From: Lachnospiraceae bacterium | Lineage (GTDB): Bacteria > Bacillota > Clostridia > Lachnospirales > Lachnospiraceae | Reading direction: 5' to 3' | Assembly: GCA_017938485.1 (NCBI GenBank) | Contig: JAGBBM010000032.1 | Span: 1 to 64,000 of the forward strand | DNA length: 64,000 nucleotides | Shown: one piece after another, positions 10,154-18,376 of the stretch | How the letters are laid out: each line of letters begins with the position of its first letter | Numbering within the stretch: the stretch's first letter is position 1 | Position numbers and translations under genes: made by a program | Notes under the pieces: generated by a model | What the model was told of the DNA's origin: nothing | Database searches by the model: none | Seen by the model: the letters and a program-made list of their open reading frames with translations, nothing else

Positions 10154-10863
10154 TGATAATAGAAGTTCTTTATCCGGAATTTTGTAATTTATATGCGGAA
10201 ACCTCCAATACCAGATATTTGCAGTGTTGTCTTCCTGAGGCAGAGTTTGTATTTACAGAGTACAACGATGAGCCTGCATTTCTTACAAAAAAGGTTAATC
10301 TCATATATCTTGGTGCTATGACTGAGCATAGTCAAGAGATGATTATTAAAAAGCTTATGCAGTATAAGGATAGAATCATTGAACTTATAGAGGAAGATGT
10401 GCCTATACTTGCAACAGGTAACGCGTTAGAACTTTTTGGTGAGTATATTCAAAATGAAGATGGTTCTAAGGTAGAGGCTCTTGGTATATTTAATTACTGG
10501 GCAAAAAGAGATATGATGAACAGATTTAACTGTCTTATGATGGGTAAGTTTGAGGATATGACCATTCTTGGATTTAAAACCCAGTTTACCTTTGCATACA
10601 GTGATGATTTCAAATATCCTTTTATAGATGTTGAAAAAGGAACTGGTATGAATCCTGACTGTAACACAGAAGGGGTTAGATATCATAATTTCTATGGAAC
10701 ATATCTAGTTGGACCATTTTTAGTACTTAATCCACATTTTACTGAGTATTTACTAAAGAAGATGGGCGTAGACAATCCAAGTCTTGCATTTTCGGATGTT
10801 ATATATGAAGCTTATGACAGAAGACTAAAAGAGTTCATCAATCCGGAAACCAAGTATTATTAG
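10153..10863 (+). CDS. GatD-like protein lacking the glutaminase Cys and His
   Basis: A 236-residue partner of the MurT-like ligase, placed and sized like GatD and beginning with the family's YPEFCNLYAE motif. Class I glutaminase would need Cys in LAICGGYQLLG, but the equivalent here is LATGNALELFG (G89 at the Cys position). The catalytic His of YLHGPLL is Val (YLVGPFL, V186). The GGGQDxEQ loop has become GAMTEHSQE. The rest of the fold, including NFYGTY and LNPHF, is kept and the frame is intact, so this is a maintained protein rather than a decaying gene. It may act as a scaffold or take another nitrogen source. Alignment was by eye. Confidence 0.8.
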   Translation: MIIEVLYPEFCNLYAETSNTRYLQCCLPEAEFVFTEYNDEPAFLTKKVNLIYLGAMTEHSQEMIIKKLMQYKDRIIELIEEDVPILATGNALELFGEYIQNEDGSKVEALGIFNYWAKRDMMNRFNCLMMGKFEDMTILGFKTQFTFAYSDDFKYPFIDVEKGTGMNPDCNTEGVRYHNFYGTYLVGPFLVLNPHFTEYLLKKMGVDNPSLAFSDVIYEAYDRRLKEFINPETKYY

Positions 10864-10882
10864 GCTCTTTGTTAAAAAAGTG

Positions 10883-10911
10883 TTGCAAACAGTAAATTAT
10901 TGTGATAATAT
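10883..10911 (+). promoter_or_regulatory. Probable secG promoter
   Basis: TTGCAA and TAATAT at 17-bp spacing, about 48 nt before the secG start. Confidence 0.5.
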
Positions 10912-10958
10912 AAGCAAAGTGTGAAAATTGATTGTTTAATCCCGAGGAGGTTATTTTT

Positions 10959-11195
10959 TTGAAAACAGCATTAATTATAGCATTTTTAATTATATCAGTA
11001 GTCTTAGCTATCGTAGTTATGATGCAGGAAGGCAAGGGTGGCGGATTCATTAATTCCGTTGGCGCTAATACAGAGTCTTACTGGGGTAAGAACAAGGGCA
11101 AAACTAAGGAAGGTATCCTTCGTAAGGTTACAGCAGTTCTTGGTGTTGCTTTTATGGTGCTTGCACTTTTACTTTCATCAAAATTCATTAAATAA
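10959..11195 (+). CDS. secG: Preprotein translocase subunit SecG
   Basis: Small subunit of the SecYEG channel. The 78-residue protein has two transmembrane helices (about 2-22 and 55-75) around the signature MMQEGKGGGFINSVGANTES. The start is a TTG at 10959, 8 nt after GAGGAGG; a TTG at 10932 lies before that site and is rejected. A strong terminator follows, so secG is probably monocistronic with some readthrough to rnr. The order secG-rnr-smpB-ssrA is conserved in many Firmicutes. Confidence 0.93.
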   Translation: MKTALIIAFLIISVVLAIVVMMQEGKGGGFINSVGANTESYWGKNKGKTKEGILRKVTAVLGVAFMVLALLLSSKFIK

Positions 11196-11203
11196 GATTT
11201 TCT

Positions 11204-11237
11204 AAGATGCTTTGATATAATCAAAGCATCTTTTTTT
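11204..11237 (+). terminator. Intrinsic terminator after secG
   Basis: GATGCTTTGA and TCAAAGCATC form a perfect 10-bp stem with a 5-nt loop followed by seven T. Confidence 0.93.
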
Positions 11238-11326
11238 CTGTTAATAGCTTAGCTTTTGTGATATAATTATAATAAGTTACTAACAAAGAGTTTTTTGCAT
11301 AGGGTTATATGACTGGAGGGTTAGTT

Positions 11327-13471
11327 ATGGGTGAAAAAAGAGCTATTATAAAAGAAAAATTATATGAATTTATATGTGATGATATGTACAAGCCTATGAG
11401 GCTTAAAGATATTAGATTTTTGCTTCAGGTATCAGATTCTGACAAGAAGAAGGTAGAGGAAGTTTTAAATGAGCTTATATCTGAGGGAAAGGTTACCCTT
11501 ACACCAAAGGGAAAGTACAAGAAATTAGACAGTAATTTGCTTGTTGGAACATATATTGGCAACAAGAAGGGCTTTGGTTTTGTTCGTGTAGATGGACAAA
11601 AAGAGGATTATTTTATTCCATCCAAGTTTAGTTTAGATGCTTTTCATAACGACAGAGTTGTTATAAAGCCGATAGATACAGGTTACGGTGGAAGACGTAG
11701 CGAGGCTCAGGTAGTTCAGATTCTTAATAGAGGCATGACTATGGTTGTTGGAACCTTCGAAAAGCAGGATGGTTTTGGCTTTGTAATAGCTGACAATCAG
11801 AAGGTGGCTGACGATATATTTGTCCATAAAAATGACTCTATGGGTGCTATGACAGGCCATAAGGTTGTCTGCGAGATTACAACTTATGCAACCTCCGGTA
11901 AGTCACCAGAAGGAAGGATTGTGGAGATTCTTGGTCATGTAAATGACCCTGCAACAGACATATTATCAGTTGTTAGAGCATATGATATACCTATGGAGTA
12001 TCCTGAGAAGGTTATGGATTCATTATCAGATATTCCAGATGAGATATCAGAGGCTGACTTAGAGGGAAGAACTGATTTTAGAGATTGGCATACAGTTACT
12101 ATAGATGGTGAAGATGCTAAGGACTTAGATGATGCCATAACCCTTTCTTATAAGGATGGCATATACACCTTAGGTGTTCATATAGCGGATGTTTCTCATT
12201 ATGTAAGAGAAAAATCACCTCTTGATAAGGAAGCCTTAAAACGTGGTACAAGCTGTTACTTGGTTGACAGCGTTATTCCTATGCTCCCACATAAGCTTTC
12301 AAATGGTATCTGCTCTTTAAATCCTAATGTGGACAGACTTACACTTAGTTGCGTTATGGATATTGATAAAAAGGGTAATCTGGTTAATCATTATATCTGC
12401 GAAGGTGTAATTAACTCAAATGAGCGTATGACCTATACGGATGTTGCAAAAATCCTTGCCAGAACAGAAGACGCACCTATGGAAAGATATGATTATCTTA
12501 TATATATGTTTGATCTTATGAAAGAACTTTCTGATATAATTAGAAAAAAGCGTCATAAGAGAGGTTCTATAGACTTTGATGTGGCAGAAACTAAGATAAT
12601 AGTTGATGAAAACCACAAGCCTGTAGAGATTAAGCCATACGATAGAAATCCAGCTACAAAGCTTATAGAGGATTTTATGCTTATGGCAAATGAAACTGTA
12701 GCAGAGGATTATTTCTGGCAGGAGCTACCATTTGAGTACAGGACTCACGAAACTCCTGATAAGGAGAAGATTGAGAATCTTACTATGTTTATCAAGAACT
12801 TTGGATTATTCCTTAGACCTTCCCAGGAGGAGGCTCATCCAAAGGAATTACAGAAGGTATTGGAACGTATAGAAGGTGAGCCATATGAGGCACTAATCAG
12901 TAAGATGATGCTTCGCTCTATGAAACAGGCTAGATACTCAACTGAGTGCAGTGGACATTTTGGACTTGCCTGCAAGTATTATTGTCATTTTACATCTCCA
13001 ATTAGAAGATATCCGGATTTACAGATTCACCGTATCATTAAGGAAAATCTTCACGGAGAGCTAACAGAAAAACGAATCAGCCATTATAAGAAGATTCTTC
13101 CTACTGTAGCAGATGACAATTCTCAGAAGGAAAGAAGAGCTGAGGAAGCGGAAAGAGAAGTAATCAAATTAAAAGAGATTGAGTATATGTCAGAGCATAT
13201 AGGAGAAGAGTTTGAAGGAACTGTGTCAGGCGTTACATCAAGCTATATATTTGTTGAGCTTGATAACACTGTTGAAGGTGCAGTCTCAGTGGCTCATATG
13301 CATGATGATTTCTACTATTTTGCTGAGGAAGAGTACTCTATGATTGGACAGAACTCTGGCAACAAGTACCAGCTTGGTGATAGAGTTTGGATAAAAGTGT
13401 TAAATTGTGATAAAATTAAGAAAACCATTGATTTTTCTATAATAGATGGTAAGATAGAAAGGGCTAATTAA
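11327..13471 (+). CDS. rnr: Ribonuclease R
   Basis: 3'-5' exoribonuclease that degrades structured RNA and works with SmpB-tmRNA on stalled messages. With the ATG at 11327, 6 nt after GGAGGG, it has 714 residues, normal for the family; an ATG at 11309 lacks a site. Order: helix-turn-helix-like N-terminus (about 10-70), cold-shock domains (about 75-215), RNB catalytic domain (about 240-575) with the metal-binding aspartates in [13 protein letters not shown], the [16 protein letters not shown] motif, and a C-terminal S1 domain (about 625-705). smpB starts 1 nt after its stop, implying co-expression. Confidence 0.97.
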   Translation: MGEKRAIIKEKLYEFICDDMYKPMRLKDIRFLLQVSDSDKKKVEEVLNELISEGKVTLTPKGKYKKLDSNLLVGTYIGNKKGFGFVRVDGQKEDYFIPSKFSLDAFHNDRVVIKPIDTGYGGRRSEAQVVQILNRGMTMVVGTFEKQDGFGFVIADNQKVADDIFVHKNDSMGAMTGHKVVCEITTYATSGKSPEGRIVEILGHVNDPATDILSVVRAYDIPMEYPEKVMDSLSDIPDEISEADLEGRTDFRDWHTVTIDGEDAKDLDDAITLSYKDGIYTLGVHIADVSHYVREKSPLDKEALKRGTSCYLVDSVIPMLPHKLSNGICSLNPNVDRLTLSCVMDIDKKGNLVNHYICEGVINSNERMTYTDVAKILARTEDAPMERYDYLIYMFDLMKELSDIIRKKRHKRGSIDFDVAETKIIVDENHKPVEIKPYDRNPATKLIEDFMLMANETVAEDYFWQELPFEYRTHETPDKEKIENLTMFIKNFGLFLRPSQEEAHPKELQKVLERIEGEPYEALISKMMLRSMKQARYSTECSGHFGLACKYYCHFTSPIRRYPDLQIHRIIKENLHGELTEKRISHYKKILPTVADDNSQKERRAEEAEREVIKLKEIEYMSEHIGEEFEGTVSGVTSSYIFVELDNTVEGAVSVAHMHDDFYYFAEEEYSMIGQNSGNKYQLGDRVWIKVLNCDKIKKTIDFSIIDGKIERAN

Positions 13472-13472
13472 T

Positions 13473-13943
13473 ATGGCTAAAGAAAAAGGAACACGCTTAA
13501 TAGCCAACAATAAAAAAGCATATCACGACTATTTTGTGGAAGATACCTATGAGGCAGGTATTGCCCTTGCAGGAACAGAGGTTAAGTCTCTTCGTATGGG
13601 TAAATGCAGTATAAAGGAATCCTTTATTCGTATAGAGAATGAGGAAGTATATATATATCAGATGCATATTTCCCCGTATGAAAAGGGTAATATATTTAAC
13701 AAGGATCCTCTTAGAACAAGGAAGCTTTTGCTCCATAAGTATGAGATTAACAAACTTATAGGTCAGCAAAAGATGAAGGGATACACCCTTATTCCTCTAA
13801 AGATTTATTTTAAGGATAGTCTTGTAAAGGTAGAGGTGGGACTTTGTCGTGGTAAGAAGCTATATGATAAGCGTGAGGATATAGCTAAAAAGGACGCAAA
13901 ACGAGAAGCTGAGCGAGATTTCAAAGTTAGGAATCTCGGTTAA
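13473..13943 (+). CDS. smpB: SsrA-binding protein SmpB
   Basis: RNA-binding partner of tmRNA that takes it into the ribosomal A site during trans-translation. The 156-residue protein has the [21 protein letters not shown] start, GTEVKSLR, the HISPYEKGN segment and a basic tail ending DFKVRNLG. It starts 1 nt after rnr and lies about 375 bp before its RNA partner ssrA on the same strand. Confidence 0.97.
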   Translation: MAKEKGTRLIANNKKAYHDYFVEDTYEAGIALAGTEVKSLRMGKCSIKESFIRIENEEVYIYQMHISPYEKGNIFNKDPLRTRKLLLHKYEINKLIGQQKMKGYTLIPLKIYFKDSLVKVEVGLCRGKKLYDKREDIAKKDAKREAERDFKVRNLG

Positions 13944-13967
13944 ATACGAGATATGAGGTAGGATAAT

Positions 13968-14303
13968 ATGAGTCAGGCTAAGGTTGACAAATACAAAAAA
14001 GAAAAGAAAAACAGAGAAAAGGTCATAAAAAGAAAAAAAATTCGCAATTTTATAGTGGTTATGATTTTGGTATTTGTTGTAAGTATGGGCATAGGTTATC
14101 CACTTGGCCAGTTTCTTTATAAGAAAAACTACGAGAAACGTATGGAAAATGCAACAGTTTCCGCAGCTAGCTATGATTACTGGGTACAACAGTATATAGA
14201 CACAAATTACGGACATCTTTTTAGCGACAACGTATATATTAGTGATGATACTGCATCTGACACAGATTCAACATCTACACCTACAGATGCAATAACATAT
14301 TAA
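13968..14303 (+). CDS. Small single-TM protein between smpB and tmRNA
   Basis: A 111-residue protein of unknown function. The first 30 residues are strongly basic (KKEKKNREKVIKRKKIR), followed by a transmembrane helix (about 28-48) and a tail of about 60 residues, presumably extracytoplasmic, ending in an acidic Ser/Thr-rich segment. The ATG has a GGTAGGATA site. Its stop lies 15 nt before the tmRNA 5' end, so the tmRNA promoter may lie inside this gene, or the two may be processed from one transcript. Confidence 0.7.
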   Translation: MSQAKVDKYKKEKKNREKVIKRKKIRNFIVVMILVFVVSMGIGYPLGQFLYKKNYEKRMENATVSAASYDYWVQQYIDTNYGHLFSDNVYISDDTASDTDSTSTPTDAITY

Positions 14304-14318
14304 TTTTCGTCAAAACCA

Positions 14319-14662
14319 GGGGTTGTACTGGTTTCGACGGGGGTTTAGAAATTATGGTAGCCGTCGGCGGACCTGAACCGCCTTAACAACGAGGAATTAA
14401 ATATAAACGCAGACGAAAATTACGCGTACGCTGCCTAATGGCAGCTGTCAGCCCTAGGTTCACCGCGACTTAGGTGTCTGGCATCGACCTTGCGGTAAAC
14501 TCACTTGCCAAAGCTTTGAGGTAGGTGAAAATTCATGAAGCTACCTGGGGGAGTAGCCTGTCCATGGGCGACTTTTCTGGGGAAATCTAAAACATAGGAC
14601 TGTGACGGGAGAAGCTGTAATGGAAGAGCCTTCGGACGCGGGTTCGATTCCCGCCAGCTCCA
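14319..14662 (+). ncRNA. ssrA: tmRNA (SsrA)
   Basis: Transfer-messenger RNA for ribosome rescue. The 5' end GGGGTTGTACTGGTTTCGAC is the classic tmRNA start. The 3' end has a T-arm (GGTTCGATTCC) and CAGCTCC that closes the acceptor stem with GGGGTTG, then discriminator A; CCA is not encoded. The tag frame ends ADENYAYAA-stop (GCA at 14409, TAA at 14436-14438); the resume codon could be this GCA or the AAC before it. The hydrophobic YAYAA end fits a ClpXP degron. Confidence 0.96.
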
Positions 14663-14690
14663 CTTAGACACGAAGAGTTGAACAAAAAAA

Positions 14691-14721
14691 ACGAATCACT
14701 TTAACAGGTGATTCGTTTTTT
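14691..14721. terminator. Bidirectional terminator between ssrA and the XRE gene
   Basis: ACGAATCAC and GTGATTCGT form a perfect 9-bp stem, flanked by A8 on one side and T6 on the other, so it can serve both the tmRNA and the convergent XRE gene, whose stop is 6 nt away. Confidence 0.9.
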
Positions 14722-14726
14722 ATTTA

Positions 14727-15029
14727 TTAGTCTTTATGAATTGTGTTTAGGAATAATATTAGAGCTTCTTTTTGCTCAGGTGTAAGTTTATATATAGACT
14801 GAATTACAGGGTCAGTTGAAATAGCATTACCCAATTCTTCATCAAAGAAATCTTTTAAAGAAATTCCAAGGGCATCACATATATATGACAAGAATGTGAT
14901 AGTTGGATTCTTGTTCTCCAGTTCCACATCTCTTAGGTAACTTTGGGATACTCCAGCCATATTTGCTAATTTATTCAATGTGTAACCTTTTTGTTCGCGC
15001 AGTTCCTTTATTCGTTTACCTACTTCCAT
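14727..15029 (-). CDS. XRE-family HTH regulator (SinR-like)
   Basis: A 100-residue DNA-binding protein with an N-terminal HTH_3 domain (about 4-60: GKRIKELREQKGYTLNKLANMAGVSQSYLRDVE split across helices 1-3) and a short C-terminal helix rich in EQKEALILFL that may mediate dimerisation. The ATG has a GGAGG site at 7-nt spacing on the minus strand. It is divergent from the zinc-ribbon cluster, and two TATCGATAT-containing sites lie between them, so it is the likely regulator of that cluster and of itself. No integrase or phage gene is nearby. Confidence 0.88.
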   Translation of the reverse strand: MEVGKRIKELREQKGYTLNKLANMAGVSQSYLRDVELENKNPTITFLSYICDALGISLKDFFDEELGNAISTDPVIQSIYKLTPEQKEALILFLNTIHKD

Positions 15030-15051
15030 ATTATTACCTCCATATGCTATC

Positions 15052-15133
15052 TCGATATCGATAATCTATCATCTTTTTATAAATATAATTATTGTTATAG
15101 AGGTTGACTTATATCGATATAACGGTATATAAT
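15052..15133. promoter_or_regulatory. Divergent control region with two TATCGATAT operators
   Basis: The plus-strand promoter is TTGACT (15104-15109) and TATAAT (15128-15133) with an 18-bp spacer that holds the perfect palindrome ATATCGATAT (15111-15120). A second site, TCGATATCGATA (15052-15063), lies about 23 nt before the XRE start. Both contain TATCGATAT. This placement suggests the XRE protein represses both directions by blocking polymerase; binding by that protein is inferred. Confidence 0.65.
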
Positions 15134-15170
15134 ATTTTTGGAAAAAAAGTAAAAAAAAGGAGAAAAAAAT

Positions 15171-15899
15171 ATGTTTTGTGAACAATGCGGTTCTATGTTG
15201 GAAGAAAATAGTAAATTTTGCGAACAATGTGGTAGCCCTGTCAATGGGAATATTGAAAATTCAGCTAATACCATTCAGCCAAAGATGCCAGGCCAATCTA
15301 TGTATTATGGAAATCAACCTCAAATAATTGTTCAAGCACCTGAAAAAAAATTTAGTTTCTTTCATTTGTTTATAGGCATTGCAGTATTAGCAATTGCAAT
15401 AGTTGTTGTTTGTGTATCTATTTACGTAGTGAAAAAACTTGACTCAGAAAAATCAAACGGTGGACAACAAAATACAGTTGACGCTGGTACTGGGAACGAA
15501 GCTTATAATCAAGACCAACAAACATTTAATGCAATATATTCCATGTATTGTGGTACATACGAACTAGAATTGATAAGAGAAAATGGTGCTTGGAAGAATT
15601 ACAATACGGTTGGTGAAGTTGCTGGAGGTATCTTAGACTTTATAAACTTGTACGAACATGGTAGTCAGACTGATATGTATCAAGCACCAACAATTACACT
15701 TTCTTCAAACTCTATTGATATGACATCTTTTGAATATGGCGAGTATAGTTTGGATTATTTTCATTATGAAGAAATTAATGAGATGGACTTTTTTATAAAT
15801 GATGTTCATGGATTTGCTATATTTCATGATGGTACATATTTGTATTTGGCTTTTCCAAATGAACAAGGTGCATGGCAAGGCGAACTTGCTTTTGAATAA
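15171..15899 (+). CDS. Zinc-ribbon/TM protein 1 of cluster
   Basis: A 242-residue protein. An N-terminal cytoplasmic zinc ribbon (C3, C6, C17, C20; MFCEQCG and FCEQCG) is followed by a Gln/Pro-rich linker, one transmembrane helix (about 63-86) and an extracytoplasmic domain (about 110-242) with alternating aromatic and polar residues suggesting beta strands. The function of the outer domain is not known to me. The AAAGGAG site is 8 nt before the ATG. It is the first gene after the XRE-controlled promoter, and shares its plan and cysteine spacing with the next two genes, which points to duplication. Confidence 0.8.
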   Translation: MFCEQCGSMLEENSKFCEQCGSPVNGNIENSANTIQPKMPGQSMYYGNQPQIIVQAPEKKFSFFHLFIGIAVLAIAIVVVCVSIYVVKKLDSEKSNGGQQNTVDAGTGNEAYNQDQQTFNAIYSMYCGTYELELIRENGAWKNYNTVGEVAGGILDFINLYEHGSQTDMYQAPTITLSSNSIDMTSFEYGEYSLDYFHYEEINEMDFFINDVHGFAIFHDGTYLYLAFPNEQGAWQGELAFE

Positions 15900-15922
15900 A
15901 AATAGAATGGGAGACAGTAAAA

Positions 15923-17338
15923 ATGTTTTGTAATAAATGTGGAAACCAGATAAGTGATTCGGCTAAATTTTGTACCCAATGTGGAAATGTCATAGATTAT
16001 GCAATTACAAAAAATGTAAATAATCAGACTAATATAACTGAATTTAACCAAATATCATATGATGCTTCTAAAAATGCAACTAAAAAAATAGAAAAAAAGA
16101 GTAAATTATCAGTTGGTATAGGTATAGCGGCTGTAGTTGTAATTATTATGATTGTAATAGCAGTTGTAATATTGATTCCATTACTCAAGGATGATAAGAA
16201 GGATAAAGAGATAGTGGATAATAGTAACCCATTTTCAAACGGTTTATCCGTTGGAGATGTTGTGTATTTTGGTGAGTATGAGCAAGATGATAATACTAGC
16301 AATGGAGCAGAACCAATTTTGTGGGACGTAATTGGTCAAAATGAAGAAGGATTTCTTTTGGTGTCCCATTATGTGCTTGATTATATGCCTTTTAATGATG
16401 GTGATGTGGCAATTGTTGATTATGCCACAGGAGATTTTTCATCAGGAATCACATGGAAAAACAGTTCAATTCGTAATTGGTTAAACAATGAGTTTATGCA
16501 GACTGCATTTTCAAGTAATGAACAATCATATATTATTCCTGTTTCTAATATAACAACTGACTTTAAAGAAACCTTAGGACAAGAAGAACACTATTTTAAC
16601 ATGCAGGGTGGAACAGGATGTGGCACTACCACAGATAATGTATTTTTATTATCTATAGAAGATTATTGTACATATATGAATCCGGCATATGTAGAATATT
16701 TTAGTTATATATATGTCTCTATTGATGCCATGGCTGCTCCAACTAAGTATGCTAGGTCAAAGGGTGCTGTAATAATTAATTTTTCAGATGGCGATGGTTG
16801 GTTAAGTGAAAATGGATGTACCGGAACTTTAGATTCGGATTATAACGGTGTATATACACCATGGCTTTTGCGCAATCCTGGTTCTGCACAAGACAATGTA
16901 ACTGTTATGAGCGTGGATGATTTAGGATACTCTGCTGCATCACAGCCTGTTTCTGGTCCTTGTGGTATTCGTCCGGCAATATGGGTATCAGCCCCAGCAA
17001 ACGGAAATTATATTCCAGATGAAAACAATGAGGGTATGGATGCATATAGTCAATGTATAGGTTATTGGGCTCCAAATACTGTGGATACTATGTCATCAGA
17101 AACTTTTTGGATTCAGCCTCCGCAGGTTATGGAAATTACAGAATCATCAGTTATTATTCATGGACCTAATTATAGTGCGAATCGTGAAGATTTACAGTAT
17201 AAAGAAAAAGATGGAATAGAATATTTTATTAGTAAAGAAAACGGTTTTAGATTTTATTATAGTACCAGCGAAGGTTTGTTGGTTTTGGAACTTCAAACCG
17301 AGGATGGCAGATGGATTCGTTGGGCAGATTTTAAGTAA
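15923..17338 (+). CDS. Zinc-ribbon/TM/DUF6273 protein 2 of cluster
   Basis: A 471-residue protein with the same zinc ribbon (C3, C6, C17, C20), a transmembrane helix (about 64-88) and a large outer region. Residues about 108-355 resemble DUF6273, a domain of Firmicute surface proteins, with landmarks such as WDVIGQNEEGFLLVSHYVLD, IRNWLNNEF and GPCGIRPAIWVS. A C-terminal segment of about 90 residues resembles the tail of protein 1. It starts 23 nt after protein 1 with a GGGAG site. A ligand- or polymer-binding role is possible, but only the architecture is supported. Confidence 0.8.
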   Translation: MFCNKCGNQISDSAKFCTQCGNVIDYAITKNVNNQTNITEFNQISYDASKNATKKIEKKSKLSVGIGIAAVVVIIMIVIAVVILIPLLKDDKKDKEIVDNSNPFSNGLSVGDVVYFGEYEQDDNTSNGAEPILWDVIGQNEEGFLLVSHYVLDYMPFNDGDVAIVDYATGDFSSGITWKNSSIRNWLNNEFMQTAFSSNEQSYIIPVSNITTDFKETLGQEEHYFNMQGGTGCGTTTDNVFLLSIEDYCTYMNPAYVEYFSYIYVSIDAMAAPTKYARSKGAVIINFSDGDGWLSENGCTGTLDSDYNGVYTPWLLRNPGSAQDNVTVMSVDDLGYSAASQPVSGPCGIRPAIWVSAPANGNYIPDENNEGMDAYSQCIGYWAPNTVDTMSSETFWIQPPQVMEITESSVIIHGPNYSANREDLQYKEKDGIEYFISKENGFRFYYSTSEGLLVLELQTEDGRWIRWADFK

Positions 17339-17350
17339 GGAGATAAGAAA

Positions 17351-18373
17351 ATGTTTTGTACAAACTGTGGCAATGAAATAAATGAGGGTGCAGCCTTTTG
17401 TAAAAATTGTGGTGCACCAATATCAGGGGGAATTAATCAACAACCAATTATAAATGTGCAAACTATTACAAGTGAGCCACCAAAGAAAAAAATGAATAAA
17501 GAGACTAAAAAGATGGTTGCTGGCATATCTGTACTTGTGGTTGGAATATTAGTATTGGTTGTACTTGTGGTTACAATTATATCTAAAAAAAATGAGGGTG
17601 ACAATGATAAAAAGGATAATTCCGGCGCCGTAATGTCAGAAGAAAATAATTTACCTAAAGAAGGAAAAGACCTCCTTGATGCTATGAAGGGAGATTGGGA
17701 GGCATCTATGACAGGTGGATTTTATGGTTCTCATTACTATGTTCCTCATTGGGACTTATTTATTGATTCTGATTTTATATATGTGACAGATGGTGCAGTA
17801 TTTAACCATAATGTCAATGATATTGAATATGTTAATGAAAATGGTGTTGGATACATAGTGTTTGAAGATGTTATCTGGCATAAAGAAACTAAATCCTCTG
17901 TGGAAATAGTCGAGGGCGAAGAAATAATGCCTATTAGATTATCTTTTATAGAAGGTGGAGAAAAAATCTCTTTTGAAATAAACCCTGATGGAAGCGAATG
18001 GAAATGTATTGCTGAGTATAGAAAAGCAGGTTCAAAAGAAGAAAACGAAACAACAGAAAATACAACTGTAAAAGATGATACATATTATAAAGATTCAGGG
18101 GTTGCATGTATGGATACTACAGTTCAACTTGTTTTGATGCAGTATACTAGCTTAGATGAATTTGATGAGGTTATTAAAAATCAGTATGGTGGTGATGCCT
18201 CAGCAGCCTTGATTGATTTGATGATATCGTTAAGTGGTAGTTGTGATGCAGAGACAGAGGCTTATTTTAAAATTGTTGGTAAATACTATGTTGATGCAAT
18301 TTCTTTCTACGAATTAAATGGATACTACGAAGATGAGACTATGATAAATTTAGGCGAGGAAGTAGAACAGTAA
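17351..18373 (+). CDS. Zinc-ribbon/TM protein 3 of cluster
   Basis: A 340-residue protein with the same zinc ribbon (C3, C6, C17, C20; MFCTNCG, FCKNCG), a Lys-rich linker, a transmembrane helix (about 56-77) and an outer region. Residues about 108-225 form a probably beta-rich domain; 240-340 a separate, probably helical domain. It starts 12 nt after protein 2 with a TAAGGAGA site. The outer domain differs from those of proteins 1 and 2, so the cluster keeps one cytoplasmic module and varies the outer one. Confidence 0.78.
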   Translation: MFCTNCGNEINEGAAFCKNCGAPISGGINQQPIINVQTITSEPPKKKMNKETKKMVAGISVLVVGILVLVVLVVTIISKKNEGDNDKKDNSGAVMSEENNLPKEGKDLLDAMKGDWEASMTGGFYGSHYYVPHWDLFIDSDFIYVTDGAVFNHNVNDIEYVNENGVGYIVFEDVIWHKETKSSVEIVEGEEIMPIRLSFIEGGEKISFEINPDGSEWKCIAEYRKAGSKEENETTENTTVKDDTYYKDSGVACMDTTVQLVLMQYTSLDEFDEVIKNQYGGDASAALIDLMISLSGSCDAETEAYFKIVGKYYVDAISFYELNGYYEDETMINLGEEVEQ

Positions 18374-18376
18374 AAA

